A stretch of DNA of 64,000 bases from Bretschneidera sinensis (lineage: Eukaryota > Streptophyta > Magnoliopsida > Brassicales > Akaniaceae), in assembly GCA_023935145.1 (NCBI GenBank), contig CM043705.1, positions 19,410,001 through 19,474,000 on the forward strand, written 5' to 3'. Under the pieces are notes generated by a model. It was not told the DNA's origin, did no database searches, and saw only the letters and a list, made by a program, of their open reading frames with translations. Position numbers and translations under genes: made by a program. Shown here piece after piece: positions 1 through 11,243 of this stretch. Every line of letters starts with the position of its first letter. Position 1 is the first letter of the stretch.

Positions 1-687
1 TTGCTTCTCTTTCTTGTACATATTGTTCTGTGATATAGCTTGAAATGCATTCTCCACATATCCTTCTTACCTCATAAGTCTCCTTTGTTCCTGAGCTTGT
101 AGTGCATTCAACAGTTTTGCCAAGGCAATACTTGACACATCTTTTGAGTTTTCTATTGATGATATTGTAGCCTCAAACTTTTTAAGAACTGTTACAAGGA
201 TTTTTTGAACTATTCTAGAATCAGAAAAATCAGTACCAAGAAGCCTTACTTGGTTAACAATGTCAAGGAGTCTGTCAGAGTAATCCTTGATTGTTTTTGA
301 TTCCTTCATTCTTTGCATCTCAAATTCTCTGATCAGATTCAGAACTTGCATGCCTTTGACTCGTTTATTTCCTTCATACTCCTTCTTCAGGAAGTCCCAA
401 ATTCCATTTGCTGTCTTCAGTGTCATGATTCTGATGAAAATTGAAGATGAAATAGCTGCAAATAAGCTAGCTTTTGCCTTTGATTTCCTTTGCCTCATCT
501 CCTTGTGATTTTTTATTTGAGCCATAGTTGGATTGTCTGGCAAGGAAGGAACTTCATACTTAATTTCAACGGCTTTCCATTGATCATTAGCATCAAGATA
601 GGCTTCCATTCAGACAGCCCACGCTTGATAATTCGTTCCATCAAACACCGGAGGCGCTATTGCATTCGATGAAGCTCCTGAACTCAT
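1..687 (-). pseudogene. gag: copia Gag (UBN2-type) broken by two in-frame stops
   Basis: Gag packages element RNA into virus-like particles in the cytoplasm. The natural start is the ATG at 685-687, which opens MSSGASSNAIAPPVFDGTNY and then reaches WAV just before a TGA at 610-612; related elements have arginine there, so CGA to TGA is likely. The frame continues as MEAYLDANDQW to a second stop (TAA, 67-69) and resumes as EGYVENAFQAIS to the window edge. The 180-residue open stretch has the copia Gag signature: KAKASLFAAISSSIF, a WDFLKKEYEGN block, and the helix ending KLLNALQAQEQR. The zinc knuckle is not reached in this window. Confidence 0.85.
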
Positions 688-796
688 CTTGCGTTGGTTG
701 TAGGCTTTTGGGTTTTGGATAGGTGAGTGTTTAATGCAAGTGTTTAAGGTAAATGGTTAGGCTCACTTAACCTCACAGGTCTCTCAAGAACTTATG

Positions 797-808
797 GCTC
801 TGATACCA
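797..808 (-). other. primer binding site, initiator tRNA-Met type
   Basis: The minus strand reads TGGTATCAGAGC, the standard copia primer site complementary to the 3' end of initiator tRNA-Met. It lies three bases inside the LTR edge and about 110 bases upstream of the gag ATG. It fixes the element's orientation and the LTR boundary at 812. Confidence 0.85.
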
Positions 809-811
809 ATT

Positions 812-1143
812 TGTTGGTTTTTTTTGATAGAAATAAAGTGCAAGAGCTTGCAAAAACAAACTTGATTTTTTTTCACATATATTTTGAGAATACAATTTCA
901 ACCTATATATAGGTTGTTAAATGAAAAAAAAAAAAGGATGAAAATATGGCCTAAAGTAATCCTTAAAACAAGGATAAAGACATAGCCTAAAATAATCCTT
1001 AAAACAATGATGAAAACATGGCATAATAAAACAAGTATGAAAACATGGCGTAATAAAATAAGTATGAAAACATTATCTCTATATCTCTTATCACTAACAA
1101 AATAGAAGAGTAGATCAAACATGTGTTTTATTAAACCTCAACA
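812..1143 (-). repeat. 5' LTR of the copia element
   Basis: The LTR is about 332 bp with TGTTG...CAACA inverted ends. Its right boundary rests only on the inverted terminal motif, because the second LTR is outside the window. Positions 943-1076 hold four or five imperfect copies of a unit around 30 bp long (ATGAAAACATGGC.TAATAAAA). Small arrays like this are common in copia LTRs and may be promoter or enhancer repeats. Confidence 0.7.
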
Positions 1144-2334
1144 ACTCAAACATCAGTAGCTCCTGGGGCATCATTCAACACCTTTCACACATGGCTATGA
1201 GAGAACTTGCAGTCTGTTCTATTTTGTTGGGCTTACTGAGTGTTCTAGATTTCTAGATGGGTTTCAAATTAATTTGAAGCCATTGATGCATATTTCTGTC
1301 TTTATCAACTGAACAAATATCTGAGTGGTGGAAGTAAATTGTGTGAACAAGAATAGCTTTGGCGTCTAAACCAGACGTGAGGCTTCAGACAGGTGCAGCC
1401 ATGAATAGTCAGGTGGTGCAGAATTAAAGCACTGTGGTGGTTCATTGATCATTCAATAAAATATGGGTGGTGTAGTACACATTAGTTTTTCATGGCTTGA
1501 ACTTCTCCTGTGTAGAATTACCTCACCGCAAGGCTTATATTGATGTTGGTTGGAGGTCCTCTGAGCATTTTACTATAACTAAACTGATGATTAACATTCT
1601 TTAGAAGGTTGTTATTAACAAATAACAGTAAAATGTGTCTACCTGTTGCAATATAATGCTCTACTTACAGAGGCTTTTGTCAATGTCATTAAAGTTGTGT
1701 TTCCTTTCACAAATCTTTAGGACCACAAGTTTCTTTTGTTTAGTTCACTCACAACGAAAAAAATGTTTTGTTTGTTCGTTTTATATGTAATTATTTTATT
1801 TTGTGTGCATGTATGATTGTTGAATAAATTCTAAAAAAGCGATGACATGAATAACCATTGTGATGCTCTTGTTTAAAAAAAAATATGAGATGTTGCAATT
1901 TACTGAGAAACATTTAATTTAGAGTGGTTTGGATCAGCTACAAACTGAATTTGGCTTGATTAACATTTGAGGTTATTTAACTAATGCTTCCCTATAACTT
2001 TGAGGCTCACGTATAATGAATTTTTCTAAGCCTTATAATAGGTAGAGAAGAAAGTGGAAGGATGGAAAAGGGATATAAAAGAAAAGTGAAAGTAGAATAT
2101 TTTTCAATGGTTTGATAAGAAAGAAAAATGAAAATATCTATTTTTTTTTTTGTGTTTTTCTTCCTTCTGTAGACTTTTTCATCCTCCTTATAAAACAGTT
2201 AATATTTTTTTTCCTCTTATTTTTCTTTCTCCTTTTCTCTCCTCTCGCTTTCCTTTCCTCTCACACTTCTCTTTTATCAATAGCTGCCTCGATGACTGTT
2301 TGAAGAAACTGCAGATTTTGTGGCAGTTTGGAGA
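1144..2334. other. gene-free region
   Basis: No supported reading frame is present. The stretch contains pyrimidine-rich runs (around 2140-2260) and ordinary AT-rich DNA. I see no RNA gene and no complete mobile element. It could include the 3' UTR of a gene outside the window, but nothing shows this directly. Confidence 0.5.
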
Positions 2335-2960
2335 ATCTGGAACTATAAAATTATTAGATTAACCACATGTAGTCTACTAGTAGAAATGCATATAAAACCT
2401 TTATTTAAGGGGATATTAAAGTACATTCATATTTTGGTGTTATGAAGGCATCAAATTGTACTCCTTTTTGGTTTGTGAGCATTCAAAAAGTAAAAGATGT
2501 ACATCATGTATGTAATCTGGAACTATAAAATTATTAGATTAATCACATGTAGTCTGCCAGTAGAAATGCATATAAAAGTGGCCCTCAAGATGTATCGCAC
2601 AGTGACAAAGAGTGATTTTCGAGATTGTGATGCTCTCGTAAGATTTTGAGTTCAACTTTTGATTCTACACTATACATTCTATAATTTACTTCTTTCACAA
2701 AATCTTAAAACAAAATTTATACGATATGTTATCTAAAAAAAATTACATATAAAACCTTTATTTAAAAGAATATTAAAGTAGATTCATATTTTGGTGTTAT
2801 GAAGGCATCAAATTGTACTCCTTTTTAGTTTGTGAGCGTTCAAAAAGTAAAAGATGTACATCATGTATGTAACCTGGCGTAAATTGTACTCCTTTATTGT
2901 TTGTGAGCACTCAAAAAGTAAAAGATGTACATCATGTCTGTAACCTGGCGTAAATTGTAC
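2335..2960. repeat. interleaved local duplication
   Basis: A block starting GGAACTATAAAATTATTAG occurs at about 2339 and again at about 2518. A second block containing TTTGGTGTTATGAAGGCATC and AAAAGTAAAAGATGTACATC occurs at about 2397-2520 and 2751-2876, with a shorter third copy at 2882-2958. The copies differ by a few substitutions. The minus-strand reading frame across 2808-3089 is produced by these copies and is not a gene. Confidence 0.8.
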
Positions 2961-4029
2961 ATTACTTAGATGCTGATGTGCATCCAACACAGCAGACTGT
3001 GACATGATAAGTAGTGACTTTGCCTTTAAATCGACAAAGCCAATGGTCCCAAAACTGCTTGTACTGCTTTGATTTGATGCCCTTCCCATATTGGTAGTTT
3101 GTCACTGATGTGGTCAAATCATTGACTAACCAAAGTTGTACAACTTAAAATTACTCCATACACATGGCTAGTTAAATTCATCGAAGAAAGTTGTGGCCAT
3201 GAAAATGAAAATAGCTCTGCCTAAAGGCATTTCCTTCTTTAATTTATGGTGCCTGTTTGATTATTGGTCTCTGTTCTTCCTTTTAAAATTGGAAATTTAG
3301 AGAAGACAATTGGCTCTTGATGGTTAGCATGTTTTTTTGGATTACCTCATAAAATCCAAAAAGGCCATCTGAATTATCACAGAGGGACCACGTATGCATG
3401 TCAACCACTCACAATTGTGGAGAAAAACCAAGTTTGTAATTTAATATAGGGCCCAGGGCCACTATCACCATTAGTCCATCACATTTCACCTTTCGAGTTC
3501 ATCGTTTCTAACCAACTTGATGGAAATGTATGGGAAATTTTGCATTATCTCGTTCAACAACACAGTTATGTGATAGTTGATTAAATTTTATCAAAGATTC
3601 TGCTTGATCATTATGCATCATGAAGATGTACTCTACATTGAATTTTCACTTAATTTTTCAATAATTCTTATTCTAAAATTAGTAATGGATCATACTTTGA
3701 ACTATGATTGTTTAACGGAGATAAGATATTTGCTTTACACGCATGACTATCTAGGTATCGATATAAACTTTATTAGCCAGCACGTTACGGTCATGTATTT
3801 ATCCCGATTTAGTGAACCATGTAAAGAACAAGTTTAGTTCTCTTAGGAAACGACTTCACTTCTAAGCTCACATAGGTAAAATCTATCAAGGGTGCTCATG
3901 TAGTGCCCACTCATAAGAACCATAAATCTTCATTAAGAGTTTAAAACCCATCCTTCCATTTCATTACAGGATAGATGCACTTACACCTTAGGGATGAGTT
4001 TAAAAGCTTATATGCTCTAGATTTAGTAT
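2961..4029. other. gene-free region left of the copia remnant
   Basis: No coding feature is supported. The 86-residue plus-strand frame at 3577-3837 has no recognisable motif and AT-driven composition. The right end (about 3840-4030) lies where the 3' untranslated region and 3' LTR of the decayed copia element should be, but no sequence matching its LTR at 5991-6585 is visible, so that end appears lost or unrecognisable. Confidence 0.4.
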
Positions 4030-4032
4030 ATC

Positions 4033-4640
4033 TCACCACCAAACCACCATATGATTCGTTCTTCGTATTGAACCCAGTTTTTGGGATCTCCGGTCCCCGG
4101 GTTGGGTATCCTCATAGTTGATTTTTGAATTTATGGGCTTTAACTTCATCCCCCTCGATGTCATCGAAACCTTTTTTCTAACTAGAGCCTTTGTTAAAAG
4201 ATCTGTAAGATTATCACGTGATTTAATATAATCAATAGCTATAACACTATTAATTAAATAAGATCTCACAATAATGTGTTATCTTTTTATAGGCATTGAT
4301 TTTTTATTATAATAATGATTACATACTCTATCAATAGCGGCAATGCTATCTTAATGTATCAAGATTGAAGGTATAGGTTTTTTTTTTCACATAGGAATTT
4401 CAAATAACCAATTAGCTTCCTCACATGCATATCATCTTCTTTCCATGCATATGATGAACAATTTTACTATATATTCATTTGTCACACTCATTGGATTTAA
4501 AACTATTTTATTTTATGCACATGTCAAATTTGTCATACTATTGTTTTGGGGCTTGTCTTAGACCATACATAGATTTGGTCAACTTATACATTTTCTTTTC
4601 TTGACCTTTCTCAAAATATAATATCAGGTGATACTAAAAC
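4033..4640 (-). pseudogene. pol: copia reverse transcriptase / RNase H C-terminal relic
   Basis: Minus-strand frames give KLTKSMYGLRQAPKQ (about 4555-4602), the conserved copia RT block near YGLKQAP. They are followed by a degraded stretch resembling the KFD...NECDK segment. Further on come ACEEANWLFEIP (about 4395-4430) and VIAIDYIKSRDNLTDLLTKA with RGMKLKP (4115-4250), which are the end of copia RNase H and the Pol C-terminus. At least two in-frame stops and several shifts separate these blocks, so no active enzyme is made. Confidence 0.8.
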
Positions 4641-4799
4641 TTCTTTCAATGTTATGGGAGTATCTCCAACATTGTGTTTTCATATTTTTGCCTCTATTGG
4701 TTTTTTTAAATTTAAAAAGAAATTTATCTCCGTGAAAAATAAAACTCAGAACAACTTTATTTTTTATGTTACGTTTATATACACTGTGTTCTAGCTTTT

Positions 4800-5540
4800 A
4801 CACTTTCTAGCAGCTCACTGTATTTAGCAAAATCAGTAGACTTTTTTATTATTTAATACACGTATACTTTGTATTTATCTCAAGGCAATTGCTAATTACT
4901 AACTGTTTATGTGTATTATTATTTAACTGCTTCATGTCAAATTCTTTTTACAAACACAAAAACGTTTGCTTTAGCAGTTAATATCATTACAAGCTTACAT
5001 GCTTTGTGATGTGTTTTTTTTCTAGTGTTGTTACACTTGTACTACAGGTCCTTCGTATGTGCAACTTTATATATGAATTAAATTTTTTCATGCTTACCTA
5101 CACACAAAAATTCCTTGTATATTGCATTTTTACTTTTACACATTCTTCAGTACCTATAGTTTTTTTTTTTTTTTTTTATGTGCATGTATCTTTTTTTTTA
5201 AACACCCATCAACGAAAATTTCCACGTGCATATTCCTTGCCACAAACATGTCATGATCAATCAGATTTTATAATCTGTTTGAAATCAACCTTATTGAGGA
5301 GAAAACTATAAATTAATTTTTTTTTTTCTCATAATAAAATGTGTAACACTTCATTTAGAGTGAATTTCTTTCCAAAAGTGAAATTAAACTCAACCTCACT
5401 TTCATTGAAACTTGAGGGGTATGAGAATCACCAATCATAACAATTTTGGGTTATTTATAAGGAGTATAAATTTTTGAACCATTTTTTTGTCATAAAAAAT
5501 ATGCACCAGAATCTGCCCACTACCTTTTTGAACTTTCCAC
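4800..5540. other. AT-rich stretch inside the copia remnant
   Basis: This is where integrase and the N-terminal part of reverse transcriptase would be expected, but no motif from either is recognisable. It contains long T runs (5160-5177) and CATG-rich pieces. It may be deleted and replaced DNA, or coding sequence mutated past recognition. Confidence 0.4.
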
Positions 5541-5976
5541 CAAATTAATTTCAATTATCATTTCCCAAAAGTGCCTCCTAAGTAGCATTGGCCTGAGGAA
5601 TAGACTCTTATTTCCGGAATCCACAATTTCGAGCAACATGTCCACTTTTACCACAAACAAAAGTACTCATAATTTTTTATTTTGTTTAGAAGGATAATTT
5701 TGGTTTCTACTCCTTTTACTTTGGTTTCCTCTATTTTAATTTTGGTGAGTGAATCATTTCCCAATTTTTATTTTTATTTTTTAAGTTTATCCTTTTAGAC
5801 TTCAATTGTGCATAATTTCTTATAATTGATTCTTTGGGTAATTTATAACTAGAAATAAAGTTTACCTTGGTTTTCCACCGTTTGAAATAAACTCCCTTGA
5901 AATGAAATAGCTTGTTCAAATCACCAATTTTTCTTGGTAGCTTTCTCCTCATCATCCGCCATGAGTGTTGAATCAC
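5541..5976 (-). pseudogene. gag: copia Gag relic with CCHC zinc knuckle
   Basis: The minus-strand frame at 5731-5976 contains KLFHFKGVYFKRWKTKV, matching the N-terminal copia Gag block (FxGxxFKRWxxK). Downstream, at about 5590-5660, FVCGKSGHVARNC fits a CCHC knuckle whose first cysteine has been lost, followed by an IPQAN-like stretch. An upstream ATG (about 5962) begins MADDEEK in a different frame, so a frameshift separates the start from the FKRW block. Confidence 0.65.
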
Positions 5977-5990
5977 CTTAAAATTGTTTG

Positions 5991-6585
5991 TGCAATTATA
6001 ATAATTTACTTAAAATAATAAAAAAATATTTTAAAATAAATAAAGAGTTATGTAGTATTGGATTAAGGCGCGACACTCGCTTTCTTTAAGGTGATTCAAG
6101 CCTATTGCAGGAGTTACTTTCTCAACTGATGCAACAGCTCACTGACTTGTCACATCCAGAATACAATAACCCAACTATACTATGTCGTATAACTCTCCCA
6201 ATATTGCACTTAAATGAGAGTCTAAAGCTCCACAAAATATATCTTTCTTTGCCTGAGAAAAATAAAGAGAGCAATATGAAAATATAGGAAGAATTTTAGA
6301 TAGAAAATTTTAAAAGTATAACTCTTCTTATAGATTTTCTATCTTTCCTTCTACATTCAAAGCTTATGCCTACAAAGCTATTTATAGGCTAAAAGAAAAA
6401 GATAAAATTATTGGAGTAGTTACTGTATCTTAGTTGAGTTTAATGTGTAATGTGTAACTAGTGGAGTAATTGAATTACAATAATTGTGTAACTTAATGTA
6501 ACTCACCATAAAATGTTCCCACTAAAAATCTCCATTCTCTCATATTAAATGTAGATTTAACTATTTATTTTTTTAAAAAAATATT
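5991..6585 (-). repeat. copia LTR (related copy at 49150-49745)
   Basis: This segment lies just upstream of the gag relic on the minus strand. It shares long colinear similarity with 49150-49745, including GTTATGTAGTATTGGATT, CGCGACA, CTCAACTGATGCAAC, AATATTGCACTTAAA and AAGCTCCACAAAATATAT. The boundaries are approximate: the left edge is set by the primer-site relic and the right edge by the end of similarity. Confidence 0.65.
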
Positions 6586-6659
6586 TAGCACTTTGAATGT
6601 CCTTATTTAAAGAAACTTTGGCACATGATTCTGTTAACCTTAAATTTTGTATTTCAAGA

Positions 6660-7090
6660 ATTACTGGTGACTAGAATTATGACTTGTAGTGGGCAAAAAC
6701 TCAACTTATTTGTTCTAAGAAAACTGCTAAGTTTGTTTTACATCTAGCATGGACAGTTTCCATTTATAGCATATGGAGTGAGAAATTTTAGGATTCATAA
6801 TCAAGTTACTGATAGAGTGTGCTTTGTTTGTCACATGATAATTCAAGATGCTAGGGCTAGAATTATTAGTTTGTAAGGATACAAATTAACCTATGTTTAA
6901 AGAGGTATTGAGGTATTGGTGATTGAAATCTAACAATAAATTAAGTGTTGCTTCTTGTTGACTTGTATCTTTGTCTTTTTTCTTCTTTTTTTTGCAAGCT
7001 TATTTAAGGTTTGCTTCATTGCAGTTTACCTTGTTGTTTGCAGCTCTACTGCTATGTTTCTCTTTGGAATAAATTCAGTCTATGAGATAT
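6660..7090 (+). mobile_element. LINE 3'-end relic
   Basis: Frame 1 from 6719 reads KTAKFVLHLAWTVSIYSIWSE, and after a one-base shift NFRIHNQVTDRV...IIQDARARIISL ends at TAA 6874-6876. The pattern IYxIWxERNxRI followed by RxRIxSL is typical of the last part of plant LINE ORF2, after the zf-RVT domain. The following 200 bases have no coding signal and would be its 3' UTR. Only a fragment remains. Confidence 0.45.
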
Positions 7091-7529
7091 AAAAGTTTAG
7101 GCAGTGGTTTTTAATTGGTCTTTTAATTTTGATGTGTTATATATGTGTCGTCTTTAGTTTTGTAAGTTAATTAGTAGAAGTTAATGGAAGTTACTTTTAC
7201 TTGTTTGGTAGATATGCGTTATACATTTGTCATATTTCTAATGTTTAGTTAGTTTTAGGAAGTTAATAAAAGTTATTTTTACTCTTTTGTTGGACATGTG
7301 TAATGTTTTTAATAGGTTAGATAGCTTTATGAAGTTAAAGGAAGTTATTTCTTACACCTTTATACCCTGTATAAAGGGATTTGTGTGCAACTAATTAAGC
7401 TCTCACAAAATTCATCATCTAATTGATACTATCTTTTCTATCATATGAGTAACAATAACTTATAATTAGGAGTGTGCAAATTAGTTGCTAGAAACCCAGT
7501 AACTAGTATTGAGTATTAGGATTTGGAAC
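7090..7529. other. gene-free region with imperfect repeats
   Basis: Three loose copies of a unit near 90 bp carry GAAGTTAA.G.AAGTTA.TT (about 7165, 7255 and 7330). This resembles an old LTR or UTR, but no ends or partner copy are visible. No gene is supported. Confidence 0.4.
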
Positions 7530-7632
7530 TGAGAAAGATTCAATGAGCAATCATGGGTGGAGCTTTCTTTCTAAAGAAATCACTGAGCAACCACAAGTGA
7601 AACCTTTTTTTCGAAGGAATCGTTCAGCAACT
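7530..7632 (+). repeat. short tandem array, left half (continues at 21414)
   Basis: Units of roughly 40-43 bp share the core CA.TGAGCAACCA and end in a GAAGGAATC-like junction. Two and a half units lie here. The array resumes at 21414-21480 with AATCGCTAAGCAACG. The Tat element at 7633-21408 split the third unit, and the CAACT target duplication flanks the break. Confidence 0.7.
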
Positions 7633-8163
7633 TATTGATTTTGAAAGTTTGCTAGGAAAACGAATAGTTGGGAAGCGGTACTTGTACACACGAAACAAAA
7701 AAAAAATCCTAAACAGTTGCCGAAAGACCGTAGGGGTGTGCCTTTAGGGGAATCTCCAATGCATAAGTTAGAATAGGGCTTTTTGAGAATGTGGATAGCT
7801 ATATAAAACTGAGAGCTGGGAATGAGAATGGAATGTACCTTTTAATGGTAAGAGCTCCTTTATATAATGTTTTGGAGTATAGTTCAATTAAGAGAGTGAT
7901 TGATCACTAAGTATCATGATAAGATCGAGATTATTAAAAAAATGGATTATTTAAATACTGGTCTATCCATAAGCAAGATAATAGTTTATCCGTAGGCTAA
8001 AATGTCATAATAGTACTTGGATATTAGTGTGAATTACTATTATGCCTTTTGCCAAGTGTGGCAATTAGATTAGTTGATTTTTTGGGTTGTGAAATTACTC
8101 TTTTACCCTTGGAGGTTGTCACGTGTCACGATTTCATTGGAGGGAGAATTTTCCCCTACATCA
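7633..8163 (-). repeat. 3' LTR of the Tat element
   Basis: The LTR is 531 bp, colinear with 20877-21408. Its inner (right) edge is TGATGTAGGGG on the minus strand, preceded by a purine-rich tract (AAGTGAGAGGAATT, 8164-8177) that fits the polypurine primer. Its outer edge abuts the CAACT duplication. Confidence 0.88.
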
Positions 8164-8530
8164 AATTCCTCTCACTTCATTGAGCATAGTTATACGATCA
8201 GTGAAGTAGGTCGTTTGGAGTAATTCATTTCTGCGCAGTTCAGATCAAATCTAAGATTGTTTGGGTACCCAGGTACTAAGAAGGCAAGAAATAAAGACTC
8301 AAACTTGTTTAAGCGGTGTGAGGGATAGTGTGGGGCCATCCTTTGAATGTTCTGTGCCTGAAGAGGATTAATAGCTCAACACTACTGGCCCCAGAGGAAA
8401 TGTAAACTCCAAGAAGGCCTAATAGCTCGGTGTTGCTCCCTCGGAGGAAAGAGTAATGAGTCTGTGAAGCACAGACTGGAGCTTTATCGCTCAAAGTGAG
8501 GTAGATAATGAGTTTGAGGGATACATACTT
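8164..8530. other. spacer between 3' LTR and tandem array
   Basis: The stretch holds the presumed polypurine tract next to the LTR and a few imperfect repeats of about 65 bp built on GCTCA/TCGGTGTTG...CCCC.GAGGAAA (around 8340-8460). The 61-residue minus-strand frame here has no recognised domain. Confidence 0.4.
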
Positions 8531-10605
8531 GAGTTTTCGTGTAAGTTCTAGAGAGAGGTCTAAGGAGGATGACCTAGATCAAACTCCTCAGAATTGTGGA
8601 GATAAGTCTGAGGTAGATGCTGTGGATCAAACTCCTCGGAATTGTGGAGATAGGTCCGAGGAGGATGCTATGGATTGAACTCCTCGGAGCTTGGAGAATA
8701 AGTCCAAATGGAATGACTTGGATCAAACTACTCGGAGTTTGGTAAATAAGTCTGAGAAGAATGACTTGGATAAAACTACTCGGAGTGATACATACTTGAG
8801 TTTTGGTGTAAGTTCTAGAGAGATGTCTGAGGAGGATGGCCTAGATCAAGCTCCTCAGAATTGTGGAGATAGATCTGAGGTGGATGCTATGGATCGAACT
8901 CCTCGGAATTGTGGAGATAGGTCCAAGGAGGATGCTATGGATAGAACTCCTCGGAGCTTGTAGAATAAGTCCAAGGAGAATAACTTGGATCAAACTACTC
9001 AGAGTTTGGAGAATCAATCTGAGGAGAATGACATAGATCAAACTACTCGAAGTTTGGTGAATAAGTCTGTGGAGAATGACTTGGATAAAACTACTCAGAG
9101 TTCAGAGAATAAATCAGAGGAGAATGACATCGATCAAACTGCTCAGAGTTTAGAGTAAGTCCGAGGAGAATAACATGGATCAAACTACTCGGAGTTTGGT
9201 GAATAAGTCCGAAGAGAACGACTTGGATAAAACTACTTGGAGTTTGGAGATTAAGTCCGAGGAGAACGACTTGGATCAAACTGCTCGGAGTTTGGCGAAT
9301 AAATCTGAGAAAAATGACTTAGATCAAATTGCTTGGAGTTTGGAGGATAAGTTCGAGGAGAATGACTTCGATCAAACTACTCGGAGTTTGGAGAATAAGT
9401 CCGAGGAGAATGACTTGGATCAAACTGCTTGGAGTTTAGCGAATAAATTTGAGGAGAATGACATGGATCAAACTGCTAAGAGTTTGGAGAATAAGTTTGA
9501 GAAGAATAATTTGGATCAAACTACTCCGAGTTTGGAGAATAAGTCCGAGAAGAATGATTTGGATCAAATTACTTGGAGTTTAGAGAATAAGTTTGAGGAG
9601 AATGAATTAGATCAAACTACTCAGAGTTTGGAGAATAAGTCCTAGGAGAATTACTTAGATCGAACTGTTCAGAATTTAGAGAATAAGTCTGAGGAGAATG
9701 ACATGGATCAAACTACTCGGAGTTTGGTGAATAAGTACGAGGAGAATGACTTGGATCAAACTACTTGGAGTTTGGAGAATAAATTTAACGAGAATGACAT
9801 AGATCAAACTACTCGAAGTTTGGCGAATAAGTTCAAGGAAAATGACTTAGATTAAACTATTCGGAGTTTGGAAATAAGTCAGAGTGGAATGACTTGGATA
9901 AAACTGCTTAGAGTTTGAAAAATAACTCCGAGTAGAATGACTTGGATCAAACTACTCAGAGTTTGGAGAATAAGTCTGAAGAGAATGATATGGAATAAAA
10001 TACTCGGAGTTTAGAGAATGAGTCTTAGGAGAATGACTTGGATCAAACCACTCGGAGTTTGGCGAATAATTCCGAGGAGAATGGCTTAGATTAAACTACT
10101 CAGAGTTCGGAGAATAAGTCTAAGGAGAATGACTTGGATCAAACTGCTTATAATTTGGAGAATAAGTCCGAGGAGAATGACATGGATCAAACTACTCGGA
10201 GTTTAGTGAATAAGTCTAAGAAGAATGACCTGGATCAATTTTCTCAGAGTTTTAAAAATAAGTCCAAGGAGATTGACTTGGATCAAACTACTCGGAGTTT
10301 GTAGAATAAATCCGAGGTTAATGACATGGATCAAACTACCTAGAGCTTAGAAAATAAGTTCAAGGAGAATGACTTGGATCAAACTACTCGAAGTTTGGAG
10401 AATAAGTCCAACGAGAATGACATATATCAAACTACTCGGAGTTTGGAGAATAAGTTCGAGGAGAATAGCTTAGATCAAACTACTCGGAGTTTCAAGAATA
10501 AGTTTGAGGAGAATGACATAGATTAAACTACTCGGAGTTTGGCGGATAAGTCTGAGAAGAATGACTTTGATCAAAATACTCAGAGTTTAGAGAATTAATC
10601 CAAGG
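8530..10605 (+). repeat. 48-bp tandem array (about 43 copies), open on the plus strand
   Basis: The monomer runs GAGTTTGGAGAATAAGTCCG then AGGAGAATGACTTGGATC then AAACTACTCG, 48 bp in all. Because 48 is divisible by three, the plus strand reads as the 16-residue repeat SLENKSEENDLDQTTR, uninterrupted for 156 residues at 9175-9645. The left end carries a variant monomer (GGATGCTATGGATCGAACTC) and a 268-bp higher-order duplication (starting at about 8519 and 8787). Lineage relatives are known to carry tandem arrays in this 3' spacer. Whether the repeat is ever translated cannot be told; several stops occur elsewhere in the array. Confidence 0.9.
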
Positions 10606-10639
10606 AGAATAGACTTGTTCACTTGAGATGCAGAGACAT

Positions 10640-10850
10640 GCGTAGTTTTGGGTGTCTAGCCCATTTAATCTTTGAGGCCCATTGGCTAGGCCAAGGCTCT
10701 TAATTTTGGTTCCCATTGGTTGGGCAATGGTTTGTGATTTTAGAGGCCCATTGGCTGGGCCAAAGTTTTTCATTTTAGGGCCCATTGATTGGGCCAATGC
10801 TCTTTGATTTTACAGTCCATTGGCCAGGCTAATGATTCTTTAATGAGGGT
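10640..10850 (+). promoter_or_regulatory. tandem GGCCCATTGG repeats upstream of the antisense gene
   Basis: Five imperfect units of about 40 bp carry GGCCCATTGG.T.GGCCAA followed by a T-rich spacer. Each contains GGCCCA (the plant site II / TCP-type element) joined to ATTGG (a CCAAT box on the other strand). They lie 200-400 bp upstream of a TATA box that precedes the plus-strand gene, so a promoter role is a reasonable inference. The repeat units themselves are directly visible. Confidence 0.45.
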
Positions 10851-11047
10851 GTGCTAAACCTTTTTCTCGATCATTGTGAAAGGATTGCGTGTTCTTTGGT
10901 TATGCAGAAGAACGAAGCTCGTTCTTTGTTTGGTGAAAAAAACAGCGCATGCTCTTGGTTATGTGAAAAGATAACGCTTCGTTACGGTCAATTACAGTTG
11001 TTTTGATTAAGTCCTCCTCATTTGAATCATTTTCAGTTATGAAAATG

Positions 11048-11059
11048 CTATATATAAGG
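11048..11059 (+). promoter_or_regulatory. TATA box for the antisense gene in the Tat element
   Basis: CTATATATAAGG is a strong plant TATA box. It lies about 195 bp upstream of the ATG at 11244 on the plus strand, opposite to the retrotransposon's own genes. A start site near 11085 would give a leader of about 160 bases. Confidence 0.5.
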
Positions 11060-11243
11060 GAGTGGAGTCATACTTATTTCTCACTTCACTTTATTTACAA
11101 GTAAGAGTCTTTGAGAGCATTCAGAGTTTGTGAGATAGAAAAAGTTTAGAGTTTGAGAGAGGAAATGAACTTTAGAGTGTTCGGAGTTTGTGAGAGCAAG
11201 AATTGAAGTTTCAAATTTTTGGTGGGTTTTTTTTCTCCTCTCA

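Larger units (their letters stand above)
1..1143 (-). mobile_element. Ty1/copia LTR retrotransposon, 5' part (runs off the window)
   Basis: Read on the minus strand, the order is LTR (812-1143), primer binding site (797-808), then a gag frame running off the left edge, which is the normal order of a copia element. The LTR has TGTTGG-type ends and lies directly next to a methionine-tRNA type primer site. The pol region and 3' LTR are outside the window, so no target duplication can be checked. The gag frame carries two stop codons, so this copy is not expected to make Gag. Confidence 0.85.
4030..6585 (-). mobile_element. decayed Ty1/copia element with a single LTR
   Basis: From right to left on the minus strand come an LTR (about 5991-6585), a relic of a primer site and gag (5541-5976), AT-rich sequence with no recognisable domain (4800-5540), and relics of reverse transcriptase and RNase H (4033-4640). 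Frameshifts and stops are frequent. A related LTR occurs alone at 49150-49745. No target duplication is visible because the 3' end is missing. Confidence 0.7.

Noticed and set aside
3577..3837. 86-residue plus-strand frame
   Set aside because: No motif, AT-driven composition, no neighbour or splice context.
5006..5311. 101-residue Phe-rich plus-strand frame
   Set aside because: It is produced by long T runs inside a decayed copia element.
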